Source: Paulownia fortunei
Taxonomy: Eukaryota; Streptophyta; Magnoliopsida; Lamiales; Paulowniaceae
Length of the DNA: 64,000 nucleotides
Direction: 5' to 3'
Assembly: GCA_019321725.1 (NCBI GenBank)
Contig: CM033106.1
Location: forward strand, 20,885,965 to 20,949,964
Below, in pieces: positions 1 to 12,700 of this stretch. Numbering within the stretch: position 1 is the first letter of the stretch; each line of letters begins with the position of its first letter. A program made the position numbers and the translations under genes. The notes below the pieces were generated by a model. It was not told where the DNA came from. It did no database searches and saw only the letters and a list, made by a program, of their open reading frames with translations.

Positions 1-2640
1 AGCCCAAAATAAATTTGGGCTTAAGAGATATGAACCAATTGGTCAAACAAGCCAATATTGGGTTGAACTCTGATTTGAATTTTTGGTGATCCATTTTGTA
101 CAATTACTTAGATGAATTTTCTGCTATAATCAAGACTGAATTAGGCTGAATTTCAAACAGAAAAACTATAGTTCTATCTTTTGGCTTTCAAATAAAGTAA
201 GATTTAGGTTCATAGGGCTTTTGATTATAAATTTATGCTCAAATTACAAAAATTACACAAGTTTGGAAACATGCTTCTTTTGATATTTTATATTCATTGA
301 TTCCCTAACACAAAATATTAATAAAATAATAATATTCACAAGAATAAATCTAGAAAAATATAAAAAATTTGAAAAATATGTCAAAATATGCACTTATCAT
401 CCCTTTAAATATTCCACTAAAGAAGGCCTTCTACTGGGGCAAAAAATAGGCGGAACAATAGTATGCCCATGTATAGAAGAAAAGTCGTGCCGCACCTAGT
501 GAGGCCCCACCCAGCCGAGGCATGGCCTTGGATGGGTGAGGGTGAAACACCTTGCTCTGATAAAGTGGAACCTCGCCTAGCCGCAACTGGATGAAGCGAG
601 CCCTCCCCCCCTCGGCAAGATGGCCCTCAACAAAACCTTAGGCTAGCCACTCTTTGTGCCCCATCTCTACTTCTAATCATGCTCTTTTGCACCCACATAC
701 AGTCTCAATTCTTCCCCACATTCTCAAACTTAGAAGAAAAATAAATAGAAAGAAAAAATAAAGAATAAAGAAAGAAAATTCTGAAACTGAAAGGAAAAAC
801 TCTAATATAATAACTTACCTTAGGTGCCCTTGCCTACAAAATAAAAGGAATTAGAAAGTATGAGATCGACATGACTCTTTGTCAATAATCCACCAGCACA
901 CACACACACACACATATACATATACCCAACCAATAAAAATTACTAACCCCAGGCCAAATTACTTTCCGCCCAACGTATCCAAAAGTTGGGGGTTGTAAGA
1001 TGGCATTACAATAATTCAAGTCCAGTTAATTTATTCAATTGAATTCTTGGGAACACATAGTCCAATGTGCCTAAGCCTAAGATACGATAAATTCTAGTGG
1101 TGCGAGAGATGCACACACTATGCCACATGCAAACGTAGCCCTACTAGGGACAATTATAAATACCCTTATCCAATTCATTCTAAGGTGCGTCATATTCACT
1201 TTGCTCTTTTATTGCTTTGTGAATTCCCTTAGATTATTTTTGCTCACAAATTGATTTGAGTATTGAAGGGTTATCACCGAGACAACTCTGACGCCACTAA
1301 TCATTTGTTTGTATCGCAGATAAGAACCTAACACTCAAATCAATATGTGGAGCGAAGTTGAGTTCCATCAATCCAACTATTTTCATTCAACATCAATTAA
1401 GTACGTCCACGAAGATGCATTATAATAGAACTACTACCACATTTGATGCCAAAAGTTTGTATCTGGTTTGGAGGTTATGAAATCCTATTCACCTTCATGA
1501 CAAAGATTACATATCAAATGCCAAAGTTTTTGAAAGAAAAAATTTAAGACTCCCACCTGTAAAGTGAGTGGAAATCACTTGAAGAAGTCGCAAAGCTTCA
1601 AGCACTTCGATTAAAAAGATACAAACTAAAGCTCATTTTTTCATAATGTGATTTGAGCTCCATGCAATATGATTTTTTTTTCTTGACCAAGTAGAAATTT
1701 CGCCTTACCACTTTCTTGGTAATCCATCAAGGGAAATTCCTTTTCATTTTTTCTTTTGTCCTTAAACAAAGGTATTCCAACACAATTCTAGCCAAAATTT
1801 TAATATCTCAGTTAAACCCGTAATATTACTATCACGTTCAACCACATAATGTTTCTATAGGAAAACACATAAAAAAAATAGCTATTAACGTTGTACTAAT
1901 TGTAACATGTACATTTTGGTCATTGCCCCCCCTCCCCCCCCCCCCCCCCCACACCATTTTATAAAATCTTAGAGCAGATTCTATTCAAACACTCAACCAA
2001 ACCAAAATAAGACTTAAGAGCTTATTAACTTTAAAAGTATGTCATAAGCTGTAAAAGTTTATAAATTCCTAAAAATAAGGATAGCCAAACACCCTCAAAA
2101 GGCTACCCATTGCTTTGCTTACAAGTTATCCAAAAACGTCTAGAAATATATAATTGAAATTTTCACGATAGTTTAAGGTATGAATTTGAAATGAGGTAAG
2201 AAATTTGTGGAACATGAATAGTTTTATCTTAAAAAATTTATATTTATATAAAATAAATTTAGAATGTCAAATAAATTTAATAAAATATAAATGTGATTAT
2301 ATTATCTGAATAACTACAGCAGGAAACATGTCAAATATTATTAGAAATGAAATTTATACTGTAGTATTTAAGTTGTGTAAATAAATTACATTATCAGAAT
2401 AACTACAAGTAATATATCAAATATTATCATAAATAAAATTTATAGTATAACATTTAAGTTGTGTAAATAATACTTTATTTAAAAATTAAAAAGGATGTTT
2501 AATATAGAAAAGAGTCTAGTCTTTGAAACCAAATATAAGTAACACAAAGAAGAAAAAAAGTATAGCCCAAAATTAAATTAAATTAACACGTTCGTCTGTG
2601 ATAAAGAAAAAGAAAAATGGAACAAAATCCAAAGAGTGTA
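1..2640. other. AT-rich upstream spacer, no gene seen
   Basis: No open reading frame here has recognisable protein similarity. The stretch is AT-rich except for a more GC-rich patch at about 425-670. It contains a short (CA)n run near 900-915 and a long cytosine homopolymer-like run at about 1926-1950. The patch at 425-670 does not translate into anything I recognise in any frame. It may be old repeat sequence, but I cannot name a family. Confidence 0.5.
1926..1950. repeat. poly-C tract
   Basis: An almost pure run of cytosines lies in an otherwise AT-rich spacer. Such runs are uncommon in plant intergenic DNA and its exact length in an assembly is unreliable. Confidence 0.8.
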
Positions 2641-3473
2641 TATTTTGGTGATTATGAGGAGGGCCAAATTGACATTAACAACTCTTTTTTTAACCCAAAC
2701 TCTCTTTTTCACCTTACAATTTGTCTTTTTTCACATGACAAAAGCCTCCTTTTGCTATTGATGAATCAATGAATGATTCCTCTCTCTCTCTCTCAATTCT
2801 AATCTCATTAAGTTCTTGCTCAGAGCTCCAAGAGATCCCCTCTATTCCCATTTGTAGCAGATTCTCTCGCCCTACTCTCTAATTTTAGGATCCTCTTTCT
2901 CGTGCTCCCCCCACCTTGTTTTTATCTCTGAAAGCATTTGACATCAAATTTTATTACAATTTTGCACAGCTCACATAAAAATGATTTAGTAAAGATTCCT
3001 GCTTTAGGGTTTTTCGCTGTTGAAATCGATTGAATAAGCTGAAATATCACTCCAGATCGGTGCTCAAAGTGTAGTCGTCAGTTGATAATCTGTGGGATTT
3101 TAACAGCTTCTCATTTCTATCGAAAAAGCAGCTGAATTTTAGTATTTCTTCGGATTTCGGTTGGTTATTGCAAAATTCTTGGATTGGGGTTAGATTTACG
3201 GGGTTTTGGGTTTGTAGTGCTTGGCAATTTTAATTCGTTTTGGGTTTTCATGAGTGAATTATAGAAGGGGGTCCTCTGCTGCATTTGTGGAGGATCCCAA
3301 GTATTGCTATTCTCTCAGACTTATACATGTAAAAAGATTTTTGTGCAATGCACACAAGAAATATGGATACACATTGAAATTCGATTAATTAGTTAGTGTT
3401 AGAAAAGACTTGTAGATTGGTTTGGGTGTTTCTGGATAGTAACTTCAATCTAGTATTACCATTGCAAGGAGAT
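2641..3473 (+). promoter_or_regulatory. Promoter-proximal region and 5' leader of the SNF4-like gene
   Basis: This lies directly upstream of the start codon at 3474. A CT microsatellite (about 2780-2795) and several CT-rich stretches (2820-2920) resemble the pyrimidine-rich leaders common in plant 5' UTRs. Upstream ATGs with short frames occur before 3474, so the leader is either long with small uORFs or contains a leader intron. I cannot fix the transcription start or any leader splice sites from sequence alone. Confidence 0.4.
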
Positions 3474-6400
3474 ATGTTTGGCAGTACGGATAGTGAGACA
3501 AATAAGCTTGGGACAGTAATGATACCTACTCGATTTGTGTGGCCTTATGGAGGAAGGAGGGTGTTGCTTAGTGGCTCTTTTACCAGGTCAATTATGCTGA
3601 TTAATTTGTTAGATTAGAATTTGTTTGCAATTTTTTGCACCGTTTTGCATTTAGTTTGTTTTCTGACAGTGATTGTTAGCATTGAAGGTGGCAAGATCAC
3701 ATACCCATGTCGCTGATGGAGGGTTGCCCCACCGTGTTTCAGGTTATCTACAACTTGTCGCCCGGGTATCATCAGGTCAATACTTCATCTGACTGCACTT
3801 TCTTTTTTCCCATTTTCCTTCTTCTCTTTGAGGTGTTCCGTGCAATCTTCTTGTCAAAATCTATAGAATCATTTATACTCATAGGGAGCAGGATATTCTG
3901 ATGCTTTTATGCAAATATTATAAATTTTGAAATAAATGAAATGTCAGTAACAGCAGTAGTACATAAAATGGTAAAGCTAGTTTTTTTTTTTATCGAGATG
4001 GAGTAGAAATTGGCGTAAGAAACATGATTAGGAATTTGGACCATTACAGTGGAGAAGTGAACATACTATTCGTGCATTTCTGCAAGTTAGAATATGGAAG
4101 TGAATGCAATAGTGCCTCAAAGTCATGCATGTTTGTGTTTTTTAGCCTATCAGCTGTCATATGCTTAATTAATTCGAAAAACAGGATGTTGGCTTTTCAT
4201 TGTCAAACACAGTTTAGGTATTGTTGTCGGGGTTCATAAGCTTTTTGATACATCTATGGAGGGCAGCTTTGTATTGGCATAAAGTGAATGTTGAACTATG
4301 AATTTGTTCCTTATACATGGGAAAACATGTTTATTGCAGGAGGGACGGATTTCCTTTTTTTTTTTTTTTTTTTTTTTTTTCTGTTTTTGAAATTTTCACA
4401 TGCTAGGACGTGTTATCCTTTTTAACTCTGTTTTGATTTGGTTGCTTGTGATAAAAAATATTTTACAACTGAATTCTTACTTTAATTTTGCTGAAAGATG
4501 ATTTCAGTGGTCCCTTTGGTGGCTTTATGCCATTTTGCATCTGATCATATTTCAGACATAGCTTTTATGTGGTGTCATTAATGAAATATCCTCGTTTCCC
4601 TAACTTTGTGGTTCTTATCTCTTAGTTTTGAGCTTCACATATGAATTTAAGCAGACATATGATGGTGAGAAAGCACTGTATATAGATCAAGGATTAAATA
4701 TGAAGTTAATATGTAATACATGGTATGGGGTTACCATTTTACAAAACTTAAAAAGCGTAAACTAGAAAGCTTGCACCCTCTTTAATTAGCACTCAGGTAA
4801 TTTACATCGTGGAATGTCCAGGTTGTATTATGTTTAGTGAATTTAACAAGCATGACACGGAATCTTCCCCATTCTTTTCCCATTTTGTTTCCCTATTTTG
4901 TCAGCGAATTTCTGTTCAGTAACTTTGAATGCTAAATTTTGCAAAAATATGTTATTAATTTGTAAATAAAAAATTCTAACTTGTGGTTCGCTCCTGTAGT
5001 TATGATGTCTGAACAAATATATCTAATTTTGTTCCGTATTTTTCCCTGATTGACTATATAAACTTGTAGATCACATCCTTCACGGTTTTGATTTCTGAAC
5101 AAATTAAACTATTTTTCTCCTACAATATTTCCTCGACTATAACTCCTAAACATGGTGCACCTTCTATCATGAAAGCTACATTTTCTCAGCAAGCTATTTC
5201 GTGATAATCCTTTAGTGGCTCTTAAAAAAGCAATTGGAGTGGTGGAAGATATGCATATGGAGAAAAAATTCAATCGGGCCAAATGTTGTATTATTAAATT
5301 CTTCACTTGGATCTGTAGGACTCTATTGGGCAATATGTGATGGTTCTTAAGACCTTTGGCATGTGAAAATTTCTTCTTTGCATTTCTTTATTCTCTTTGA
5401 CTTTCAGCCTCAACCTTGCCAAATGCAGTGCATGATTGATTTGCTTAGTACTTTTGTGGAGGGAAGACCCCATTATACATAATGGGGTGCTGAAAAGTGA
5501 TTGGAGGTGTATCATGTATTGCTCTTTGATGTACACTACATGTCTTGATAACGTAGTTTTTTTGTTAAACCTCTTAGTGAGTTGATAATTATAATTAAAA
5601 CTTTTTGCTAATGGATCAATGGAATCCTGTTGGATTTTCTTTTGCTAATAGATCAAATGAAATCCAGTTGGATGCTTTTTTTATCTCTCTGTAATCCTTT
5701 TCCTGGCCGCGTAAATATATTTATGAATGGAGGGCTGGTATCTCAGTTGTAAAACAGTGATTTTCAAGTTAGCACCTAAAGTGAAAAGCTGTAGACTGTA
5801 CAAACGTGATAGGTGAAAATAAGAGCCATATAGGCATCACTAATTCAAGGGAAATCTTTCCCTTGAGAGATGCAAACTATGCTTTATAAAATTCTAGTAC
5901 TTTTTGAGCTCAGACTCTATTTCATTTTGTTTATTTTGGTCTTTTGTTTTGGCAACCTTTCATCTTTAGATTTTGTCAGAGTTGGCTGTAAATAATTATT
6001 AGTAAATTAACGCCCAAGTGGTAGATAGGCATTTTTATAGAGGAGAACAGGAAGAAAGGAAACTTGAGTTTCAGTTATTGGACACATGCTTGTGTGCTCA
6101 ACTCAACTTTAAAAAGCTTGCTGCTAGTTGTTAAACTTGCTTACATTGGCCCTCTCCTTTACTCAAAAGGCCATCTTCAAAATCAATCTACGGGCTTCAT
6201 ATCCTCTTTTAATTGCTTTCCATGTTTGTCTATCTTTGTATCATTGGGAAATATGAATATATTCATATATATATACCTGTATATATGTTTGATATGCGTG
6301 TGCGTACATATGTATAGTTGCAATAACACTGGCATGCTCTCTAATAATGCTTAAGTGGACTTCAAGTTAAAATGGTACCTATGTGGGTTACTAACATAAG

Positions 6401-6690
6401 TGGGTAAGTATAGGATACCTGTAGGGATGAGGCAACTATCGCTGGAGGAACTTGGCCAAACATCTCCATTACTCATGACAAAAGGGTGTTTCAGTTATTG
6501 GACACATGCTCGTGTGCTCAACTCAACTTTAAAAAGCTTGCTAGTAGTTATTAAGCTTGCTTACATTGACCCTCTCCTTTCACTCAATGCTCTAAAAGGC
6601 CATATTCAAAATCAATCTACAGATTTCAAATCCTTTATAATTCCATTCCATGTTTGTCTATCTTGGTATCAGTGGAAATATGAATATATT

Positions 6691-6724
<34 letters not shown>

Positions 6725-9700
6725 TATATATTTGTGATATGCATGTGTAAATATGTATAGTTGAAATAACACGGGCGTTCTCTCTAATAGAGCTCAAGTG
6801 GACTTCAAGTTAAAATGGTACATATAAACTGAGATGAAAAATATTTTCTGTATATTGATTTAATTGAGATGTATACATTTAAATAGATTACAACAAGGAA
6901 ACATACTCCTAAAATTAAGGGATATTTACACCAAACTAACTCCTAAAATTAAGGGATATTTATACTATAAAATATGACTCCTAAGGAAAGATTCTTACAA
7001 CTAATAATACAATAAAAATTGAATTAAATACAGTTAACTAAATCAGAATAAAATCTGATTTGATTTTGTCCACACTCCCCCTCAAGCGTGGTTGTAGATA
7101 TTGATGAGACCAAGCTTGCTTACAAGGAAATCAAATGTTTGTTTTGTAAGTCCTTTCGTGAGTATATCAGCAAGTTGTTGAGAAGTAGACACATATTCAA
7201 TGCTGATAATACCCTTATCAAGCTTTTCCTTGATAAAATGTCTATCTACCTCCACATGTTTGGTCTTATCATGATGGACAGGATTATGAGCTATACAGAT
7301 GGTGGACTTGTTATCGCAGTAGAGGTGTATAGGTTCTTTGTATTTGATCTTCAGCTCCTCCATCACTCTTCTTATCCAAATGAGCCACAAACTCCATGAG
7401 CTAAGGCTCTGTACTCTGATTCTGCACTGCTTCTTGCGATAACAGGATGTTTTCTACTACGCTAGGTTACCAAATTTCCCCATAGTAAGGTACAATATCT
7501 AGATGTTGACTTCCTATCGTCGATAGAACCAGCCCAATCTGCATCGTTAATGCTCTAATTTTTTGATCATTAGTTTTTGCAAAAAAAAAGTCCCTTTCCT
7601 GGTGTTTGCTTCAAATACCTCAAGATTCTATAGATTGCATCAAGATGATCTTGACACAGTGCATGTATATACTGACTTACTAAACTCACAACAAAAGCTA
7701 TGTCAGGTCTTGTATGCGAAAGATAAATAAGCTTTCCAACAAGGCGTTGATAACTTCCTTTGTCAACAGGATCTCCTTCGAACATTTTTGCCTTATTACC
7801 AAGTTCAATAGGAGTTTTACTTGGTTTACATCCCAATATGCCAGTTTCTTCTAAAAGATCCAAAGTGTATTTCCTTTGAGAAACAGAAATACCTTTTTTA
7901 CTCCTTGCGAACTCCATTCCCAAAAATATCTTAGAGCTCCATGGTATTTGACTTCAAATTCCTTCGCCATCATCTGTTTAATTTTCTCTATCTCCTGAAT
8001 ATTATTTCCTGCAGCAATGATATCATCAACATACACAATTAGCACAATTATCTTCTTACCTTCAGAGTGTTTGACAAACATTGTATGATCAGTTTGTCCT
8101 TGAATATAACCAAACTTCTTGATTACTTTTGAAAAACGGTCAAACCAAGCACGCGGGGACTGTTTTAAACCGTAGAGAGACTTGTTGAGCTTACAAACTG
8201 TTTGACTTCCTAATTTCTCTTCAAATCCTGGTGGTTGACTAATGTAAACCTTATCCTCAAGTTCGCCATTAAGGAATGCATTCTTTACATCAAGTTGATG
8301 TAGTGGCCAATCAGAATTTGCTGCCAGTGAGAGTAGAATTCGGATGGTATTAAGTTTGGCAACTGGAGCAAAAGTTTCGGTATAGTCAATCCCATAAGTT
8401 TGTGTAAAACCTTTTGCCACCAATATTGCCCTGTATCTTTCAACAGAACCATCGGCCTTGTATTTTACTATGAACACCTATTTGCATCCTACAATATTTT
8501 TTTTCTGTGGCAATTCCACCAAGCTCCAGGTATTGTTTTGTCTAAGAGCATACATCTTTTCGAATACTGCAGTTTTCCATTCAGGAATTGTTAATGCCTC
8601 ATCAATAGAGTTGGGAATCACAATACTAGAAGGATTTGAAGTAAAAGTACGAAATGCAATACTAGAAGGATTTGAAGTACAAGTACTAAATGAAGATGAT
8701 AAATTGGAATAGGAGATGAACTTAGAAATAGGATGTTGAGTACAAGACCTAATACCCTTTCTGATTGCTTTAGGAGCATCTATATCAAGATTAGAACAAT
8801 TGGCAATTGAGGTTCTACCATCGGCTTGGTTCCTTGACTGAGTAGGATTCATGATTTCTTTATTTCTTTGGGAGACCTTTATTCTAGAGTAGACACGTAA
8901 CTCTTGTTGATTAGGCATAGCCGATTCTTCCCCTGTTTTTAAAATTGGTACATTATTAGATGGATTATTTGAGTTTAGGATGGGAATTGACTCTGAAATA
9001 GTTGTTGAATCAGATAAAACAGGAGCTGGACTTGAAAGATTAGGCACATTAGAAGTGGTAGGTAGTGGTTGTTTGGCGGTATCTACTCGAGCAATGGCAA
9101 GTCAAGAGTGTCCCATGAACAACAAGCTTCTTGATCCTGATTCTCCCCCTGAAGTGAAGTTGTAGAGAAATACGGAGTATCTTCAAAGAATGTAACATCA
9201 CAAGAGACATAGGTTTTCTTATTTTTAGGACAATAGCATCGATAACCTTTTTGAGTTGGAGAGTAGCCAATGAAGATAGTTTTGAGAGCCCAGGGATCAA
9301 GTTTATTTCTATTATGGGCATGAATATGAAGAAAGGCAGTACAACCAAAGGTTCTTAAAGGAAGAGCAATAGAGGTGGAAATATGTGGATAAGTTTTTTT
9401 GAGAACTGAGAGGGGAGTTTCAAAGTTGATGGTGCGATTTGGTAGGCGGTTGATGAGATATGTTGCAGTTAAGACAGCATCTCCCCATAAGTATTTTGGA
9501 ATGTTCATGGTAAACATAAGAGCACGGGCTACTTCTAATAAGTGATGATTTTTTTCTTTTAGATACTCCATTTTGTTGTAGAGTGTCAACACACGAACTT
9601 TGATGGAGAATACCATTTTTTAATAAATATTCACCAAGTATAGAATTGAAATATTCTCTACCATTATCTAGTCGAAGAATTCGAATATGAGCCTGGAATT

Positions 9701-12700
9701 GAGTTTGAATCATTTTGTGGAAAGATTGGAAAATTTGACACGCTTCAAATTTTTCACGAAGTAGATAGACCCATGTAGTGCGAGTGTGATCATCAATGAA
9801 TGTGATAAACCATTTTTTGCCATGGGAAGTGGTGATTTTTGATTGTCCCCATATGTCACTATGAATTAAAGAGAATGGTGTGGTTGGCATATATGGTTTT
9901 GGAGGAAAGAAATTGTGAGTGTGTTTGGCAAGCTGACATATTTTACATTCAAAAGGAACAAATTTTTTATTTTCAATTAAAGATGGAAACCAACATTTCA
10001 AATAAGAGTAACTGGGATGGCCAAGTCTATGGTGCTATAACATTATTTCCCTAATACTAGAAACAGACATAGAAGCAACACCAGACACAAAAGCTTGTCT
10101 ACTTTGGGAACGATAATCTTCAAAGTAATAAAGACCATCATGAACCTTAGCAATGCCAATCGTCCTCCCCGATGATAGTTCCTGAAATTGACATGTCAAA
10201 GGTAAGAATTTAGCAACACAATGATTATCACGAGTAATTTTGCTAACAGAGATCAAATTACATTTTAAGATAGGAACATGAAGGACAGATTTAAGAACAA
10301 GATTCGATGAAAGTCAAATAGTGTCAATCCCAACAATAGAAGTTAAAGATCCATCGGCAATTTTAACAGTAGTATAATTAGAACAAGGAACATAAGAATA
10401 AAAATGATTAGACCCACTTGTCATATGATCGGAGGCACCTGAATCAATGATCCAAGGGTCCATAGAGTGAATAAAAGAATTTAAGGCTGAATGAAAGTTA
10501 CCAGATTGAGCCAGAGAGCATGAACCAACATTGGAACCTGATGAGGAATATCGCGAGTGAGATTAAAGGATGGCTGTTTTAGAAGGCGACAGAGATGCTC
10601 GACTTGCTCTTTGCTGAATGGGACAGGAATACCAGTATGACCAGCTGTGGCTTGGCCAGATTGAGTCTGATAGGCACGCCCTCCAGCCAGTTTTCGAGGT
10701 TGCCAATTGGCTGGTTTCCATGAAGCTCTCAGCACTTCTCTTGAGTATGACCAGGACAACTACAATAATCACACTTTGGTCGTTCTCCTCGCTTGTTCAT
10801 GCGTGATTCATGATTAGGCCGCCCATTAGAAGAGAAATTTCTGGACACCAAGGCTGATCCTTCTGGGGCAGATGAGATGAGTGGTGGATCATCAGTTAAC
10901 ATCACTTTACGACGACCCTCTTCACGTCATACCTCAGCAAAAGCTTCCTCCGTAGAAGGAAATGGATCTCATGCCACAACTCGACCTCGTACCTCGTCCA
11001 GATTTGGATTAAGACCAGCAAGGAAATCATAAACACATTCATTTTCAAGTTTGCGCCGCTGTTTGACACTACACTCAGCACAAAAGGAATCATCTTCAAA
11101 AAAGATATCAAATTCTTGCCAAAGATCTTGAAGATCAGAAAATACTGAGTTACTGAATTAGAGCCCTGCAAACTTTCATCTTGTTTTGAGAAATAACTTT
11201 TTCCAACTCATGATATAAGCTAATGTAATCTTTTCTTTCTTACTCTTTTCTTTTCTTTCCTTGTTCCTTTGAGTTATTGTCTTCACATATCTTAGCTGAC
11301 AACTCCATTGCATTCTCTTTGATTTTCTGAAGTGATTCCTGTTAAGTTTGATAATAAGGTTGCTAAAAATGTTTGGAAGAACGGCAAAGGGGTAATTGTC
11401 TTGAACTCATATTCCAAAACCCTTAATTGGAATATCTTGGGTGCGTGAATGATGGATGTAGCAAGTAGATTACATGTTGTTTAATCTCTTCTTTCTAATC
11501 ATTCATAATTAATGGTAATCAACAAATGTAGGCCCAGGAATTTACGGCAGATGTTTGATCTTTTAAATAGGCTCTTGTTTTAGGGTAAGAGAATGGTTTT
11601 TTTAAGAGGTTATTGAGTGGGAAGAGATGAGGTTTTGTCTCTTATATAGGGTTGGCAAAAACAATATTCTATTTCTTGCTGACCATGAAATTTGGTTTGA
11701 GAATTTCCACTGAATTGGAATATCTTGGGTGCATGGATGATGGATGATGGATGGCACAAGTGGATTACCGGTTGTTTAAGCTGTTCTTTCTGGTCATTCA
11801 TAATTAATGGTAATCCAAAAATGTAGTTCCAGGAATTAGGAGCAGATGTTTGATCCTTTAAATAGACTTTTAATTTAGGTAACATAGTGTTTTTTTTAAG
11901 AGGTAATTGAGTGGGAAGGATGAGGTTTTGTCTCTTATATAAGTCTTGCAGATAGCCCTATTCTATTTCATGCTGATCATCAAAGTTAGTTTAAGAATTT
12001 TATCTGAATGTTTTCACGTTTGTTTAAGTATTTCAATGGTCTAAAGGTTTGAGAATTGAGGTATTAAAAAATTCTGTTTGGTTTTAGATATAAATGATAT
12101 AAGAATCTCATTTTGCATCATTGGCAACTGTTCTGTTAAAGAGCATCTCGAGTATCAGGAAATGCCATTATGCATCTGGGGTTTGTTTCTGTTATGTAGA
12201 TGAATGTCAGAATTGAGGACAAAATCTACTTTTGAACTTATTATTGGACCTAGTAACTGTCTAGGCATCTTCTTCTTCTTTAGAAAAGACTTCTCATTTT
12301 CAATTGATTTATATTTCTCTTGATTTGTGCTACTGGATTTCTTGTCTAAGACCTTGTACTTGTTACTATGTTTTCTTATCGGAAAATTTATGTTTACCAT
12401 TGTTTGTTTGCCTCCTCTATGTATAGTACAAGTTTTTTGTTGATGGCGAATGGCGGCACGATGAGCACCAACCTTTTGTAAACGGAAATTATGGAGTAGT
12501 GAACACTATTTTCTTACCCAGGGAACCTGATACAATTCCTGCAATTTTCAGCTCTGAGACTGCTGGTAGATCTCACATGGAAGTTGATAGTGATCCTTTT
12601 CTGCCGGTTTGATTCTTCCTCTTGTGCTTAGCATACGTGCTTTAGGTTATATTCTTTAGGTTTTTACCCTTATTCTGGTCCTATATTGTTGTACAAAATC

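Larger units (their letters stand above)
6830..11215 (-). mobile_element. Copia A: 5'-truncated Ty1/copia retrotransposon, antisense inside SNF4 intron 2
   Basis: Read on the minus strand, the order is gag (about 11215-10560), protease (about 10470-10200), integrase (about 10040-9420), reverse transcriptase (about 8600-7570), RNase H (about 7500-7090), a polypurine tract and one 3' LTR (6830-7074). This gag-PR-IN-RT-RH order is diagnostic of copia. No matching 5' LTR is found to the right. Recognisable gag peters out near 11215, so the 5' LTR and gag start are lost. The five bases TAAAC at 6825-6829 would be the left half of the target duplication, but no partner can be checked. The right border is approximate. 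Confidence 0.9.

Noticed and set aside
5109..5536. Two overlapping minus-strand frames of 74 and 77 aa in SNF4 intron 2
   Set aside because: No family similarity, overlap in different frames, and AT-rich intronic composition.
6064..6750. Two similar plus-strand frames (96 and 116 aa) that look like paralogous small genes
   Set aside because: They are related only because the intron segment is duplicated. They contain translated microsatellite and have no conserved domain.
7088..7399. 103-aa plus-strand frame
   Set aside because: It is antisense to the copia A RNase H region, whose minus-strand translation is clearly the real signal.
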